A stretch of DNA of 64,000 nt from Adiantum capillus-veneris. Lineage: Eukaryota > Streptophyta > Polypodiopsida > Polypodiales > Pteridaceae. The notes under the pieces are model-generated. The model saw only the letters and a list, made by a program, of their open reading frames with translations. It searched no databases and was not told where the DNA came from. Position numbers and translations under genes: made by a program. Position 1 is the first letter of the stretch; the number at the start of each line of letters is the position of its first letter. Positions 22,542-33,566 of the stretch are shown one piece after another. The stretch covers positions 82,151,912 to 82,215,911 of the forward strand of contig CM043963.1 of the NCBI GenBank assembly GCA_014529385.2, read 5' to 3'.

Positions 22542-25500
22542 CTATGGGACCAAAGTTACATGTGATGTAGTATGTGTATGGCTGATGAGTGACTCTCGAT
22601 GCTCAAAAATTGTAGTGATGAGAGTCGCAATGGAGAGCCCACACTTTGGCTGGGAGAGGAAAGTGTGTAGGTCTAAGTTATGGCTGAAAATGTGAGAGAA
22701 GCAAGTTCGGATGTGATCAAAAGCTGAGCACTCTAGTAGTGTGTGGTACTCAGACTCTCGAACTTGCAGTGAGCATAATGTGCACAATCGATTTGACTCT
22801 TCTCCATCGCCCCAACGCCCTATCTCGCATCGAAGGAAATGGGAGCTAAGCCGAATTGCTGCGATAGTGCGTATCGCGGACAAGGGAATAGGCTCAAGCA
22901 TGTAAGTGTGAGTACGATTTCCTCTCTCAGCGAAGAACATGGTTTTGTAGTTGGGGGCAATATAGGTGGTGTAATGTATGAAGCGTGACCCACCGGATTT
23001 CTCCCAAGCCGTAATACATTGGCATTGTAGAAAAGCTTCATTCACTTGAGAGTCAATTGAAGCATCATGTAGCAAGTGTAATGCATCCCATCTCCCAAAC
23101 CACTTCTTTATGTCTTGCATCCATCCCGTGCTCAAGATCTTGCTTTTATGCGTCTTTTGAACTTTTTTGCTTGCTTCCCATGCAATTGTAGGAAGTCGAT
23201 GTGAGGGGTTTTGACGCATCTTTATCATGTACTCCACAACCCTTTCCATGCCCATAACCTCAATTGGAAGAGATCCCGACTCAAGAAGTAAGAGCATATA
23301 TGGTGTTTGTGTCTTAACTTGGAGAAAGTTTGTAAGAAAACGCTTTTGGACATTCTCAAACTCTTTCCAAGTAGACTTTGAGATGCTCCCGCCCCACACT
23401 TCAACTCCATAAAGAAGAACCGGTGTCACCAATGCATCAAAAAGATACTTCTTGAGAACCCAACACTTGATGTTTCCCGCATTACACATGTTCTCAAATG
23501 CATAATATGCTCTCTTTCCCGCTTCCAAACGACGCATAGCACATTCATGCCACTTGTGATTGGATGGAACCTCAAGGCCAAGGTACTTAAAGCTCTCAAC
23601 AACTTCAAGTGTCTCGTTGTTGTAAACAATGCATGGCTTCTCCTTATGGTTGGTTTTCACAAGCATAACCTTTGTTTTGGATTCATTTACAATCAGCCCA
23701 CTATGCAAGCAAAAGTTCTCAAGGACAACCATAAGCTTTTGTGCATCTTCTAAAGTGTGTGCTAGAAGCACTACATCATCCGCATACAACAAAAGCATGA
23801 TTACCGCATTGCAAATAGTGACCTCTTCAATGCCTTCTTCTTGCATAAAGTCAAGTACCATTTGTTCCAATTGATCGATGCATAGACTAAAGAGAGTTGG
23901 TGACAATGGACATCCTTGTTTAACCCCAATAGTGCTTACAAAAATTTCTGAAATTTCTCTTCCCATGCGCAATTGACAAATCACCTTCTCATAGATTCGA
24001 GAAACCGCAAGCATAAACTCACTTGGCACTTGGAGTTCTTCCATCCTTCTCCACAAATTGTTACATGGAATCATATCAAAGGCTTTCTTAAAGTCCACAA
24101 AACAACAATACAATTGCTTGCCTTTCAACCAACTTTCCTGCATGAGAACACGAAGAGTGACAAGATGATCAATGGTGCTATGGCATCGACGAAAACCCGC
24201 TTGTCCCTTTGCACACTTGTCGTTCTCTTCAGCCCAATCACTCAATTTCATCTCCATTATGCACCCAAACAACTTTGCCATAAGAGACCCAATCATTATA
24301 GTCCGGTAGTTGCTTACATTCTTTACATCCCCTCCTTTATGCAAAGGCTTAACCCAATTACTACTCCAATCATAAGGCATGCCATGTTGAAGTGCAAGGT
24401 TGAACATATCACACATCCACTCATGGGTAAAATCTCCCGTCCATTTGATCATCTCCGGCTTGATACCTTGAAGATCTCCCGCTTTGCGAGTGGCCAACTT
24501 TTCAAGCCCACCGCATACATCCTCAATAGTAAAAAATGATGGCATACATGGGAGTGAACCATAAAATGGCATTTTTTCAATATTTTCTTGCTCATATAAT
24601 TGCCTACAATGTGTGTACATATCCACTAGACTCAAGTTACCAAAATTCTCAACCCGCTTGCCTCTCAAGTTTCTCCAAAATCTTCCACATGCATGTGCCT
24701 TTTCTTGGACTTGAAATTCTTGTTTCTTTACTTCCCATCTTCTTCTCTTCTTTTGAATCAATGCCTTGTATGTACGCAAATGACTTTGATAGTTTTCTTT
24801 GTCCATAGTTGCATCAAGCTTTATCAAGGACTTTCGAGCATCTTGACATTCTTTATCAAACCACCTTTTGCGTGATCTATCTTTGTGGATACCATGGAGA
24901 TGCTTTATGGCAAAGCATTCTTCCGCACAAGAACAAATAGCTTTCTTGAAAGCTTCCCATTTAGTTTCCAATGGTGCATCACATTGAAGCTTTGTCATCC
25001 ATAATTTTTGCTCAACCATTTCAATGTACATTGGTACCCGTTTGAAATCCATACATAGTGATAACTTCTCTTTCCTTTGGCTGAGATTATCATGCTTAGT
25101 TGCTTCTCCACATGAAAGGTCAATACATAAGGTGCGATGGTCGGATTCCGGGGTCCATTGACCAAACATAAAACTCTTTATGCGATACATGATGGCTTCA
25201 GAGAGTAGCATATAATCAATCACACTATCCCCATTATGTCTTCTACATGTAAATCCATTGGTTCCACTCCACAAAGATACACCATTGGCAATGAGCATAC
25301 CCGTGCTATTACACATGTGTAAAAGTACCTTTCCATAGTGATCCGGATCTTTCTCATCCATTGAAGTACGATCATACAAGTGAACTTCCTCCAACTCCCT
25401 TGAAATGTATGGCATATCAAATTGTTGAGTATCATGTTGCAATGTTTTTGTGCGAGCATTCATATCCCCAAATACAATAACATCACCTTCACCTTTGAAA

Positions 25501-25910
25501 TAAGCAATGTCCTCTTCCAAATCAGAAAATGGTTGATATCTATCCATGCAAGCATAAAAGGGAGAATCATGATGAGGAATGTAGCAACCGGCTACAAAAA
25601 TGGGTGCTCTTTTTAGTGTCATAATTTTCAGCCATACATAACGTTTGTACTTGTCATCTTTCACAATTGATACAAAATCTTCGAATCCTTTCTTAACCAT
25701 ACATGCTAACCCTCCTTGTCCTCTTCGTTGCTTGAGATTCTTTGACCACATCAATGAATGTACATTGTAATCCTCCAAGCCGTTAATCCTTTGTGTATCA
25801 TGCTCCCAAGTTTCAACAAGAAGTACAACATCGTCTTTGCTTGTTAGTTCATCAATGCCAACCCCCGCATTCCATGGGTATCCATTACAATTCCAAAAGC
25901 ATATTTTCAA
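22542..25910 (-). CDS. LINE ORF2: AP endonuclease plus reverse transcriptase (1122 aa, intact)
   Basis: The N-terminal apurinic endonuclease domain shows FWNCNG, LLVETW, VFGDMNART, SVIDYML and SDHR, the expected catalytic and metal-binding blocks. The central reverse transcriptase shows NYRTIMIGS, KGQAGFR, FVDFKKAFD, GVKQGCPLSPTLF and the YADDVVLLA catalytic box. The C-terminus carries a CTLC..EYHTLLEC zinc-knuckle pattern common in LINEs; no RNase H is seen. The protein would nick target DNA and reverse-transcribe element RNA in place (target-primed reverse transcription). The frame is open over 1122 codons, which points to recent activity. The start is the first ATG giving a complete endonuclease motif I. 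Confidence 0.95.
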   Translation of the reverse strand: MKICFWNCNGYPWNAGVGIDELTSKDDVVLLVETWEHDTQRINGLEDYNVHSLMWSKNLKQRRGQGGLACMVKKGFEDFVSIVKDDKYKRYVWLKIMTLKRAPIFVAGCYIPHHDSPFYACMDRYQPFSDLEEDIAYFKGEGDVIVFGDMNARTKTLQHDTQQFDMPYISRELEEVHLYDRTSMDEKDPDHYGKVLLHMCNSTGMLIANGVSLWSGTNGFTCRRHNGDSVIDYMLLSEAIMYRIKSFMFGQWTPESDHRTLCIDLSCGEATKHDNLSQRKEKLSLCMDFKRVPMYIEMVEQKLWMTKLQCDAPLETKWEAFKKAICSCAEECFAIKHLHGIHKDRSRKRWFDKECQDARKSLIKLDATMDKENYQSHLRTYKALIQKKRRRWEVKKQEFQVQEKAHACGRFWRNLRGKRVENFGNLSLVDMYTHCRQLYEQENIEKMPFYGSLPCMPSFFTIEDVCGGLEKLATRKAGDLQGIKPEMIKWTGDFTHEWMCDMFNLALQHGMPYDWSSNWVKPLHKGGDVKNVSNYRTIMIGSLMAKLFGCIMEMKLSDWAEENDKCAKGQAGFRRCHSTIDHLVTLRVLMQESWLKGKQLYCCFVDFKKAFDMIPCNNLWRRMEELQVPSEFMLAVSRIYEKVICQLRMGREISEIFVSTIGVKQGCPLSPTLFSLCIDQLEQMVLDFMQEEGIEEVTICNAVIMLLLYADDVVLLAHTLEDAQKLMVVLENFCLHSGLIVNESKTKVMLVKTNHKEKPCIVYNNETLEVVESFKYLGLEVPSNHKWHECAMRRLEAGKRAYYAFENMCNAGNIKCWVLKKYLFDALVTPVLLYGVEVWGGSISKSTWKEFENVQKRFLTNFLQVKTQTPYMLLLLESGSLPIEVMGMERVVEYMIKMRQNPSHRLPTIAWEASKKVQKTHKSKILSTGWMQDIKKWFGRWDALHLLHDASIDSQVNEAFLQCQCITAWEKSGGSRFIHYTTYIAPNYKTMFFAERGNRTHTYMLEPIPLSAIRTIAAIRLSSHFLRCEIGRWGDGEESNRLCTLCSLQVRESEYHTLLECSAFDHIRTCFSHIFSHNLDLHTFLSQPKCGLSIATLITTIFEHRESLISHTHTTSHVTLVP

Positions 25911-25940
25911 TTGTAACTCGGTCTCATAGGTTAGGCATCC

Positions 25941-26891
25941 CTATTTGCTTGAGAGACTTGCCTCCTCCTTGGGCACATTTTCTTCATGAGAGATCTCCTT
26001 GTTTTTATTATTCTTTTCCTCATATGCCTTGCGACGCATATTTTGTTGCTTAATAGTTTGATCTTCATATACAAAACATTTTGTATCCCTCAAATAGATC
26101 CAACTATTATCAAGGATAATCTTTCGCTTGGTCTCATCCGGCATGGTGCATACAATTGGCCGTTCTCCCGAGCGAGGAGCTCCTTGCTTCCCCACTCTAT
26201 GTGCTCCATAGACCATAACTCCGGACATGCCAAAGTGGGTTTTGAAGAAATCTTCAATAACAATGGCAAGAGAAGGAGGTGTCTCTAACTTCTCTTCGGG
26301 AATTCCACGAATAACAATGTTCTTGGAACGTCGCTCCCGTTCCTTCAACTCCTCCACATCCACATTCTCAACATTCTTTGTTTGAACCATAGCTTGCATG
26401 AGTGAGGAATTAGAAACCACATTGCTACCACATACATCAGCCCAAGACTTGTTTGTGCATACATTTTTCATGTCGCATACATCCCGGCTCATAGTGTCAA
26501 ATTTCTCCTCTTTCAATACATAGTCATGCTCTACTTTGCTCATCCGCTCCTTCAAAGCATTCAAGTCCACAAGAGAGCGTTTACATTCCTTGACTTCCTC
26601 TTTAAGTTGCATCAAACGTGTTGTTTGCATCTCAAGTGTCCTCTTGAGATTCTCATTCTCAACCACAAGTACCCTTAGTGTGCCATTCTCCATTGCAAGT
26701 GCTCGTAAGTCTTCGCCTTGTTTGTTTATGGTCTCTTGCAATGATACCAATTACGCCATGATCATGGTTTCCGATGTCGTTGGTTGGGTGGTTGTGTTGC
26801 TATCTCCATACTTAGGAGATTTTGGATCATTTTCCACAATGGTTGTGGACCTTGTTGAAGAAGAAGAACCCTTGCGAGTGCTGGAAGACAT
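25941..26891 (-). pseudogene. LINE ORF1: coiled-coil RNA-binding protein with one internal stop
   Basis: The ATG at 26891 opens a Ser/Thr-rich N-terminus; a TAA at 26751-26753 interrupts it after 46 codons and the same frame then continues for about 269 codons. The remainder has a long coiled coil (ALAMENGTLRVLVVENENLK region), then RRSKNIVIRGIPEE, YGAHRVGK and RPIVCTMPDETKRKIIL, the L1 ORF1p-type RRM-like and C-terminal domain blocks. Such proteins bind element RNA and act as chaperones. A TTG-started or reinitiated product could still be made, but the simplest reading is a single nonsense mutation. It sits 30 bp upstream of ORF2. Confidence 0.85.
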
Positions 26892-27114
26892 TGTATGTAA
26901 AATAGGAGATGAGAATCAATTTTGTTGAACCTGTTCACTTCGGAAATGCTACTACAGAAACGCCTTCCATAACTCTGAAAATTTCTGTCTTTACATCAAT
27001 GCGTAGAGGACTTTGTGCTCTTCGATTGAGGCTATAGATCACCCAAATCGGAGTTCGGATGAAGAAGTTATGATCAAAAGAGTGGACTGCTGTCTACTAG
27101 GTCAAAAAACGGCT

Positions 27115-27117
<3 letters not shown>

Positions 27118-27178
<61 letters not shown>
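27118..27178. repeat. (GA)n microsatellite at the 5' side of the LINE
   Basis: About 60 bp of GA. Confidence 0.95.
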
Positions 27179-27179
<1 letters not shown>

Positions 27180-27265
27180 CCCATGCCCCCTCGAGCACTA
27201 GCCTATGCCCCATGGTGCGCTCGTAGGCATCTTTCAAAGTCAGTGATGGAGAGAAGAGCGCTAAG

Positions 27266-27266
<1 letters not shown>

Positions 27267-27329
<63 letters not shown>
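27267..27329. repeat. (CA)n(GA)n microsatellite
   Basis: CA (27267-27284) then GA to 27329. Confidence 0.95.
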
Positions 27330-27332
<3 letters not shown>

Positions 27333-27490
27333 ATTTTAAAAATAAAAAGTTTCTACTTGGTGAGCCCAAGGAATGTAGAAGCCACCACATGGCATTAGGA
27401 TTTTTTAAATAAAAAAAGCATCACTGCCATGAAAAGCTACTAGGTGAATAAAATAAAAAAAGCACTCTGCATTGCTTGTGTTGCAATCGC

Positions 27491-28480
27491 AGATCATCAA
27501 GCTGAAGGGTACTTCGGATGCCAACCAACATGATGAGCACTCAGATATTTCGTGCGATCAACCCATGGCAGAGGTCTGTTCTAGTGCTACTGAACAGAAG
27601 ATATCAGATTTCAATCGATGATCAATTGGCCTAATCCGCAGTCGAATCACCAACACTCATTGTCTTCCCAAGCCCGTTCAACACATTTTTCTACTAATTC
27701 TATCAGGTTGTGTGGCGATGCAGATGGCAAAGGTAGAAGAAATGGAATGAGTAAACGTCAAAGTGGACATGAGGACAGAAAATCTTAGCAGGATCGATCA
27801 CACCAAAGCTTATGATGGTTATCCTCAAGTTATCAAGCAAGCCGCTTCAATGCTAGCTGCTTGTGCTTTTAGCAGAGTGTGCGAGGGGATTAGTGGCAGA
27901 CAGCTCAATGTTGAGGGAAAGGCATTGGGGAATATTTCCACTAGTGCAATTCATGGTCTGATGAGCCATTGGCTTCAGTCGCACTCCTTGTCCAACTCTG
28001 CTAATAGCCTATCTGAAAATTTGATGAGGCAAGCATTTTTGAACGATCTGTAGAAAAACAGAAACACCTCTCATGACCAATTCAACGGAGAATATGGTGG
28101 CCGCGGGAGTTGGTTAATGTGTAGCTCCAAGGAGATGCAACAACATTGCAATGGAAGTCAAGTAGTAAATCATGTAGGTGCCTATGCTGCTTATCAAGAT
28201 CAGAATAATAGTCAAAGAGCAGAAGCAGAAGGTAATTCTTTTTTCCACACAAAGAGATTTGATGTTGGAGAAGATGACGAACACAGCCTGTGGAGTAATG
28301 GCATTTCTGGAGACAAGCATACCAATATGTCAGCACCTATTAGCCTCTAGGAGCAGTTCACTGCTGCCCATTCAACAACTGGGTTGGATAGCAGAAACTC
28401 TATAGACAATATGGCCAATATTGCGGCCTATAAAGAGCTTCTCTTGCTAATAACCATGCTTTGGTGGTGGTTCCTATGAG
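27491..28480 (+). pseudogene. Degraded coding region of unknown identity
   Basis: After a good splice-acceptor-like TTGCAATCGCAG (27479-27490) a frame reads IIKLKGTSDANQHDEHSD and on. From 27763 a frame stays open to about 28478 apart from stops at 28051-28053 and 28348-28350, and its composition (Ser, Asn, Gln, His rich with acidic patches) is protein-like. Frame changes near 27620-27760 join the two parts. The opening resembles the end of a leucine zipper, so a transcription-factor-like donor is possible, but I do not recognise the family. At least two stops make it non-functional. Confidence 0.4.
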
Positions 28481-28885
28481 CAAAGGTCCATGTACGTAGC
28501 AGCTATCTGTGGATCAAGTTCAGATGGCTGCAGATGACAGACATCAGTTTGGTATTGTAGCCAACACAAGCCCTCATTTCCCTTGGAGGAAAGGTACTCT
28601 AGGGCGGGCAATGATAATCTATTCACATCTTCTCAAAGGTCTTTTGTGCAACAGGCGGTTGAGGTAGAAACCCCATATAGAAAGTATAGTATTTCAAACA
28701 GATCGGGTGCAATTATCTCCTTAACATTCCATAGCGCAAATCCATACTTTTGTTAATATATTTTTTGAGTGCGGAACCAATTTCAACATCGAGAGGATTG
28801 TATAGAGTTTGTCTACTATCAAATTCATTTGCAACCTAAAGATTCATAAATTATTTTATTTAGTTATACACTCAATATATCATCT

Positions 28886-29422
28886 ATGTTGGGTGCCAAG
28901 CGTCCTATTGTGCAAATACATTCCTCATGGTGCTACATCTTATCTCGGTTTTCTTATAGAGATGAGTCATCTTTCTTTGCATCTCTTACTAGCTTGGCAT
29001 ATAAGATCCATTACATCGGCAAAAATTCGAGGAGGGTTGTCTGGACAGAGGGGTTGACTGGGGTGCTATGGATTGGAGGGCCACCAGGACTTGAGAAGGA
29101 GAATTGGTTGCATGGGGTGGTGGCGGCGACATTGATCGGACTGAACATATGGAGTCTGGTTGTATGCAAAAAAGGGCTAGATTTCTCGCTGCCTTCATTA
29201 CGCCACCTCAATTGTATCATTAATAGAACTACTAGTACCATTGTTGTAAGCACTGACTTTTGCATATTTTTGAGGGATTGCACCTTGAGATCCTTCAAGT
29301 TGCATGTTTTGACTAGAGACAAATCTATTGCTCTTGAAAATGAGATCGTTGTCAAAGGAATCAATAGATCTTTTAGAGTTGTTGGTGACAAGTTTGAGTA
29401 TACCGTCTCTATGGCAAGCTAG
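28886..29422 (+). CDS. Hypothetical ORF, 178 codons
   Basis: An open frame with one possible membrane segment (about residues 74-93, HGVVAATLIGLNIWSLVVC). The rest has no recognisable motif. It lies between a decayed gene and the LTR element, with no neighbour that explains it. It may be chance. Confidence 0.25.
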   Translation: MLGAKRPIVQIHSSWCYILSRFSYRDESSFFASLTSLAYKIHYIGKNSRRVVWTEGLTGVLWIGGPPGLEKENWLHGVVAATLIGLNIWSLVVCKKGLDFSLPSLRHLNCIINRTTSTIVVSTDFCIFLRDCTLRSFKLHVLTRDKSIALENEIVVKGINRSFRVVGDKFEYTVSMAS

Positions 29423-29450
29423 AAGATATTATTGCTGACCAAAGAAGCTT

Positions 29451-29454
<4 letters not shown>

Positions 29455-29481
<27 letters not shown>
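29455..29481. repeat. (CA)n microsatellite
   Basis: About 26 bp of CA. Confidence 0.9.
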
Positions 29482-29967
29482 TAAGGTAATACTGATCAGA
29501 GGAAATAGAACATAAAGTTACATCTGCATTTTTTTGTATGGCAGGGAGGAAATATATTCACAACACTACACGATCCAATTGCACAAGCGTGCCTCCAGCT
29601 CAGCAACACTGCAAGGTTCGTTATCCGCATCCAATTTCCCATGCAGATGTGTTTCCTTGGCACAACACATAAATGCTACGGAGCAGGGTACAACTTCCGT
29701 CTCTTATAATTTTTTGGAGAGACCACAGTGCCAACTCTCCACCATAATTTTGTATGGCACCTCTCTATGATGTGCATTGTATACTTTGCACTTTCAATCT
29801 ATGATGTTTCATTGCAACATGATATGTTTAACTAGTCACATTGCCTTTTTGTAGCTAGACTCAAAAATTGGCATGTAGATTGGACAATCGAAAAGTAGCA
29901 ATAAAACATTGCAGGTCCGTAAAGCACCTCGTTTATTGTTGCAGGTCATTTATGCTTCATGTAACAA
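29482..29967. other. Non-coding stretch before the LTR element
   Basis: Nothing recognised. Confidence 0.4.
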
Positions 29968-31387
29968 TGTCAAACTTTGTAAATAATTAATTTATTTATG
30001 AGAAAATAATTATCTAATTAGTTGTGTGCACATCAAAATAGATCTAGCAGTTTTGGGGCCTCACGTGTGCCCAAGTTTGGGCCACAGCACCTCAAGGAGA
30101 CCCTAGCAGAAAATACCGTGAAGCCCTAGTGAATGGGAAATCGGGTTTTCAATGAAGGGGTTAATAGTAGCCTCATATTTCAGGCTCAGAAAAATACGTG
30201 CGTCAGTGCAAGCACAGGGATGAGATGGGGTCTTTAGAACCGCAATAACCCTCCTAAGGCCTGAAATATTTTTACGGCCTTAGGATAAGTCAATTAAATT
30301 ATTTTAAATGATTTGTGTTGGACCAAGTGGCTAGACAAGTGCGAATAGATAATGCCAGAGTAGTGTCGGCACGGCATTGTGCTGAGAGCAGCTAACATTT
30401 CACTAGTAGCATCTTTGTGTGCAGTTGTGAGTCAATTTGCACATTTTATTAATAGCTTAGGGACTTTTAAATTGTGAAAGTTGAATGGTTTTTAAGTTTT
30501 TAAGTAAGTGTGCCACTTGGCACACTTACCAATGCAAAGTGACCCTTTCACTCTCACTCTCATCCTCTTTCTTCTCCTAGTGCCCCCTCTTCCTGCTGGC
30601 TATTTAGGAGCACCCCCTCCCCCATTTCTCAGTGTTGGCAGTGCTCCTACCCCCCATTGTGTCAGTATGCTCTACGCATTGGAGCCCTCCATGGAAGCTT
30701 GAGAGCAGGCCCTTCCGACATATATGGTGGCCTTGTGCTCCCATTGTCTAGAACACGGATTCTCATAGCCATAACCAGCTTTTGGTGAAGTTTCATCATG
30801 AGAAGTTGCAGTAGACACTCTCTTCGTAGAGTGTGGTGGCTGTAAATTCTTTGTTTTCAGCCCTTAATCATCTCTTTTAGGGTGGATTTCAACAAAGTAC
30901 ACAAAATCTAGTTCTTCTCTAGCTACACTACGCACACACAAAGTTTGGTGCGATTCCATCGCGAAAAAGGTCTCTATTTTGGCATTGAAAGGTGCTCAGG
31001 TAACATTTTCAGGTTATGTGCAAAAAATTATAGCAAGCATGTGTGCATGCATTTTGCGTGTTTCTCCCTTGTTTTTATTGCAGGAATGATTATGCATAAA
31101 GGGACACAATTAGCAGAAGGTAGACTCTCATTTTCGAGAGCTTCCGTTGAGTTTTGTGGAAGATAGACTCTCATTTTCAAGAGCTTCCCAAAATCTCATA
31201 GCCGAGGGAAAATCCTCTCAGTATTCAGAGAGTATCTTTCGCACTTTCTCAGTCGGGAGAAAAAAAGAAAGACTAGAGGACGGGCTATTGCCGTGTTCCT
31301 ATGCTTGTAAAGATTCTCCCTTAGTAAGAAAATAATCTCTTTATGGGGGGGAGGCACCAACCCATCTTCTGGTCCTCAATGAAGTGT

Positions 31388-31468
<81 letters not shown>

Positions 31469-31529
31469 ATTCTATTGAGTATCTGAAGTACAACTAAAAT
31501 TTAGTTTACGCTTCCGTATTTTTGTGACA
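29968..31529 (+). repeat. 5' LTR
   Basis: TGTCA..TGACA termini; holds a (CT)n tract of about 77 bp at 31391-31467 that is only about 30 bp in the 3' LTR. Substitutions are frequent between the two LTRs. Confidence 0.9.
31391..31467. repeat. (CT)n microsatellite inside the 5' LTR
   Basis: Perfect CT tract; the orthologous position in the 3' LTR (about 38582-38614) is short and interrupted. Confidence 0.95.
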
Positions 31530-31530
31530 G

Positions 31531-31542
31531 TGGTATCAGAGC
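31531..31542 (+). other. Primer-binding site, initiator-Met tRNA type
   Basis: TGGTATCAGAGC, one base after the LTR end; the standard plant iMet complement. Confidence 0.95.
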
Positions 31543-31749
31543 AATGTCATCTCTCTCTTTCTTAAGGGATTGGCAACTCTTGGCCGACTACAGAAATGGA
31601 AGGACGCAAGATAGAGTTCTCTATTCTTCAACAATAGGTGGAAGAGTTGCAAAAAGTTCTCTTCCATCGAGAAGTCCAAAAGATTCTCCATACCCTTGAG
31701 AAAGGGAAGGAGAAAGTGCATATGGGGTCGGGAGAAATCTCGCAAAACC

Positions 31750-32720
31750 CAAAGACGCAAAAGCCAAAGAAAGATCCTTTAATTGGAACCTCTCGCATGC
31801 ACAAGAGGTAGAGGATCTGGATGACATAGTTGCTCCAGAAGACATGTTTCTTGACGATCCGTCGCAGCAGGAAGTGCATTCAAGGGAAAGGACTGCTGCC
31901 CACAAGAAGTCAAAGCATAAAAAGAAGGATCACCATAAGAGGAAGCACCACAAGCAGAAAACAGTCAAGTCAGGTGACAAAGACGTAAAATTTGACACTT
32001 ACAATGGACGACGTGATACTGACAAAGCTTTGGTTTTCATCCGCCAATTTGAAGTTGCATTTGCAGAAGGGAACTTTAAAGAAAGATCCAAGCTTCACCA
32101 TGTTAGCATGTACCTGAAAGGCACTACCAGAAGTTGGTGGTTAACCCTGATCCTATAAAAATGCAAACCCCAAGATTGGACTACTTTCAAGAAGGAGTTC
32201 TACACACAGTTCCTTCCTCCAAATTATGAGGAAGAAGTAAAGAAAGAATGGGATCAACTCTCACAGTCAGAGAACAAAACTGCTCCACGCTATGTGGATA
32301 GGTTTTGGGACGCTCTCTTGAAAGTCACTCCATTCAAGAAGATTGAAGATTCGGAGAACATGCGCAAGTTTGAAGCAGGATTTCATGAAGCCTTGCAAAA
32401 GGCTATGAAGCTTTACCCTCGAGGTAACTTGCAGATACTTATGGAATCAACTCACATACTTGATGGAATATAGGACAAGGGTACTCCTAGGAAGATGGAG
32501 CAAAGCACCTATCATGCCAAGTGGAAGGCTCTCCATGAACAATCTATCTCTACTTCTTCTTCTCAAAAGAAGAAAAGAGACACCTCCGATGCAAAAGCAA
32601 AGCCAAATCAGCCCAAGAAAGGGAAATATCTCTCTCCTGCTGAATTGAGAACCTACATCAGCGAAGGAAGATACTTCAAGTGTGGACAAATTGGACATAT
32701 GAAGGGTGATTGCCCTATTC
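31750..32720 (+). pseudogene. gag of the outer LTR element, two stops, 3' end lost
   Basis: One frame runs from at least 31844 with stops at 32156-32158 and 32471-32473. It shows a Lys/His-rich linker, a capsid-like retrotransposon gag core (VKFDTYNGRRD, YLKGTTRSWW, FLPPNYEEE..) and a zinc knuckle CGQIGHMKGDCP (32677-32716). Gag would form the virus-like particle and bind RNA. The frame is cut immediately after the knuckle by the junction with the inverted segment, so protease, RT and integrase of this element are absent. Confidence 0.85.
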
Positions 32721-32887
32721 ATGATCTCCTCTTGTTGAGCTCGTGAGACTCGATAAGGAGGCTTGTTAGGTGGTGAGCTTCCTGGAAGGAGCTTAATGCG
32801 ATGGTCATCATCCCCTCGTTTTGGAGGTAAGTCCATAGGGATATCATCGATGAACACATCTTGGAATCCTTTTAGAAAATTAGACAA
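32720..32887 (-). pseudogene. Gypsy reverse transcriptase, N-terminal fragment
   Basis: Reads FQDVFIDDIPMDLPPKRGDD, HRIKLLPGSSPPNKPPYR and SRAQQEEIMN, the region just before the RT palm in plant gypsy elements. It stops at the junction near 32720 and then runs antisense to the outer gag, so no catalytic motif is present. Confidence 0.85.
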
Positions 32888-33137
32888 GTCTAACTCTTAT
32901 TGATTACTACCATTTACATTTGATAAAACATTAGAACTTTTAGAGACTCTTTGACAAAAATTATGTACGCAGAAACTGAGCTCTTCATTGACTTATCAAA
33001 AGCAGGAGGATTTACAAGTGGAATAGTGCGACCACACTCACTAGCATCTATATGCATGTTTTTTCCCATGTAGGTGAAGCAGATTCTCCTTTCAGGGAAC
33101 TTCATATTGGTAGCCATGCGATCAAACCATGGCGGCC

Positions 33138-33536
33138 CTAGGATAGAATCCTCATGTTGGAGAGGAGAGATGCAAAGTCTTCTTTGTCGACATAGCTTTG
33201 GACATGAAGCCTCAACTTCCCAATCAAGGGAGTAAAAGATGCTTGTTGTCCCTTGAAAGTTGTGTCAGCCGTTATCATATCTCCCATCTCAAAAGCTTGA
33301 ATTCCCAACATGAGGATAGAATCCTTATGTTGGAGAGGAGAGATGCAAAAGTCTTCTTTGTCGACATAGCTTTGGACATGAAGCCTCAACTTCCCAATCA
33401 AGGGAGTAAAAGATGCTTGTTGTCCCTTGAAAGTTGTGTCAGCCGTTATCATATCTCCCATCTCAAAAGCTTGAATTCCCAACCTGGTAGCCAACTCCGT
33501 TGATATAAAGTTGTGAGTAGAGCCAGGGTCAAACAA
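33138..33536 (-). pseudogene. Retropepsin-like protease with an internal 173-bp duplication
   Basis: The active-site block FDPGSTHNFIS (Asp-Pro-Gly-Ser variant) opens the frame. The following segment (LGIQAFEMGDMITADTTFKG and on) occurs twice in a row because of a tandem duplication of DNA, after which the frame ends. A protease needs one active site per monomer, so the repeat adds a second flap/core half without a second active site. The enzyme would process the Gag-Pol polyprotein; this copy is probably dead. Confidence 0.8.
33141..33487. repeat. Tandem duplication, 173-bp unit
   Basis: GGATAGAATCCT(C/T)ATGTTGG starts at 33141 and 33314; the copies are almost identical. Confidence 0.9.
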
Positions 33537-33566
33537 GATGAAGGCATCATGCTCTCTTACCTTTCC

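Noticed and set aside
23973-24539. Plus-strand 188-codon frame within the LINE
   Set aside because: It is the antisense shadow of the reverse transcriptase.
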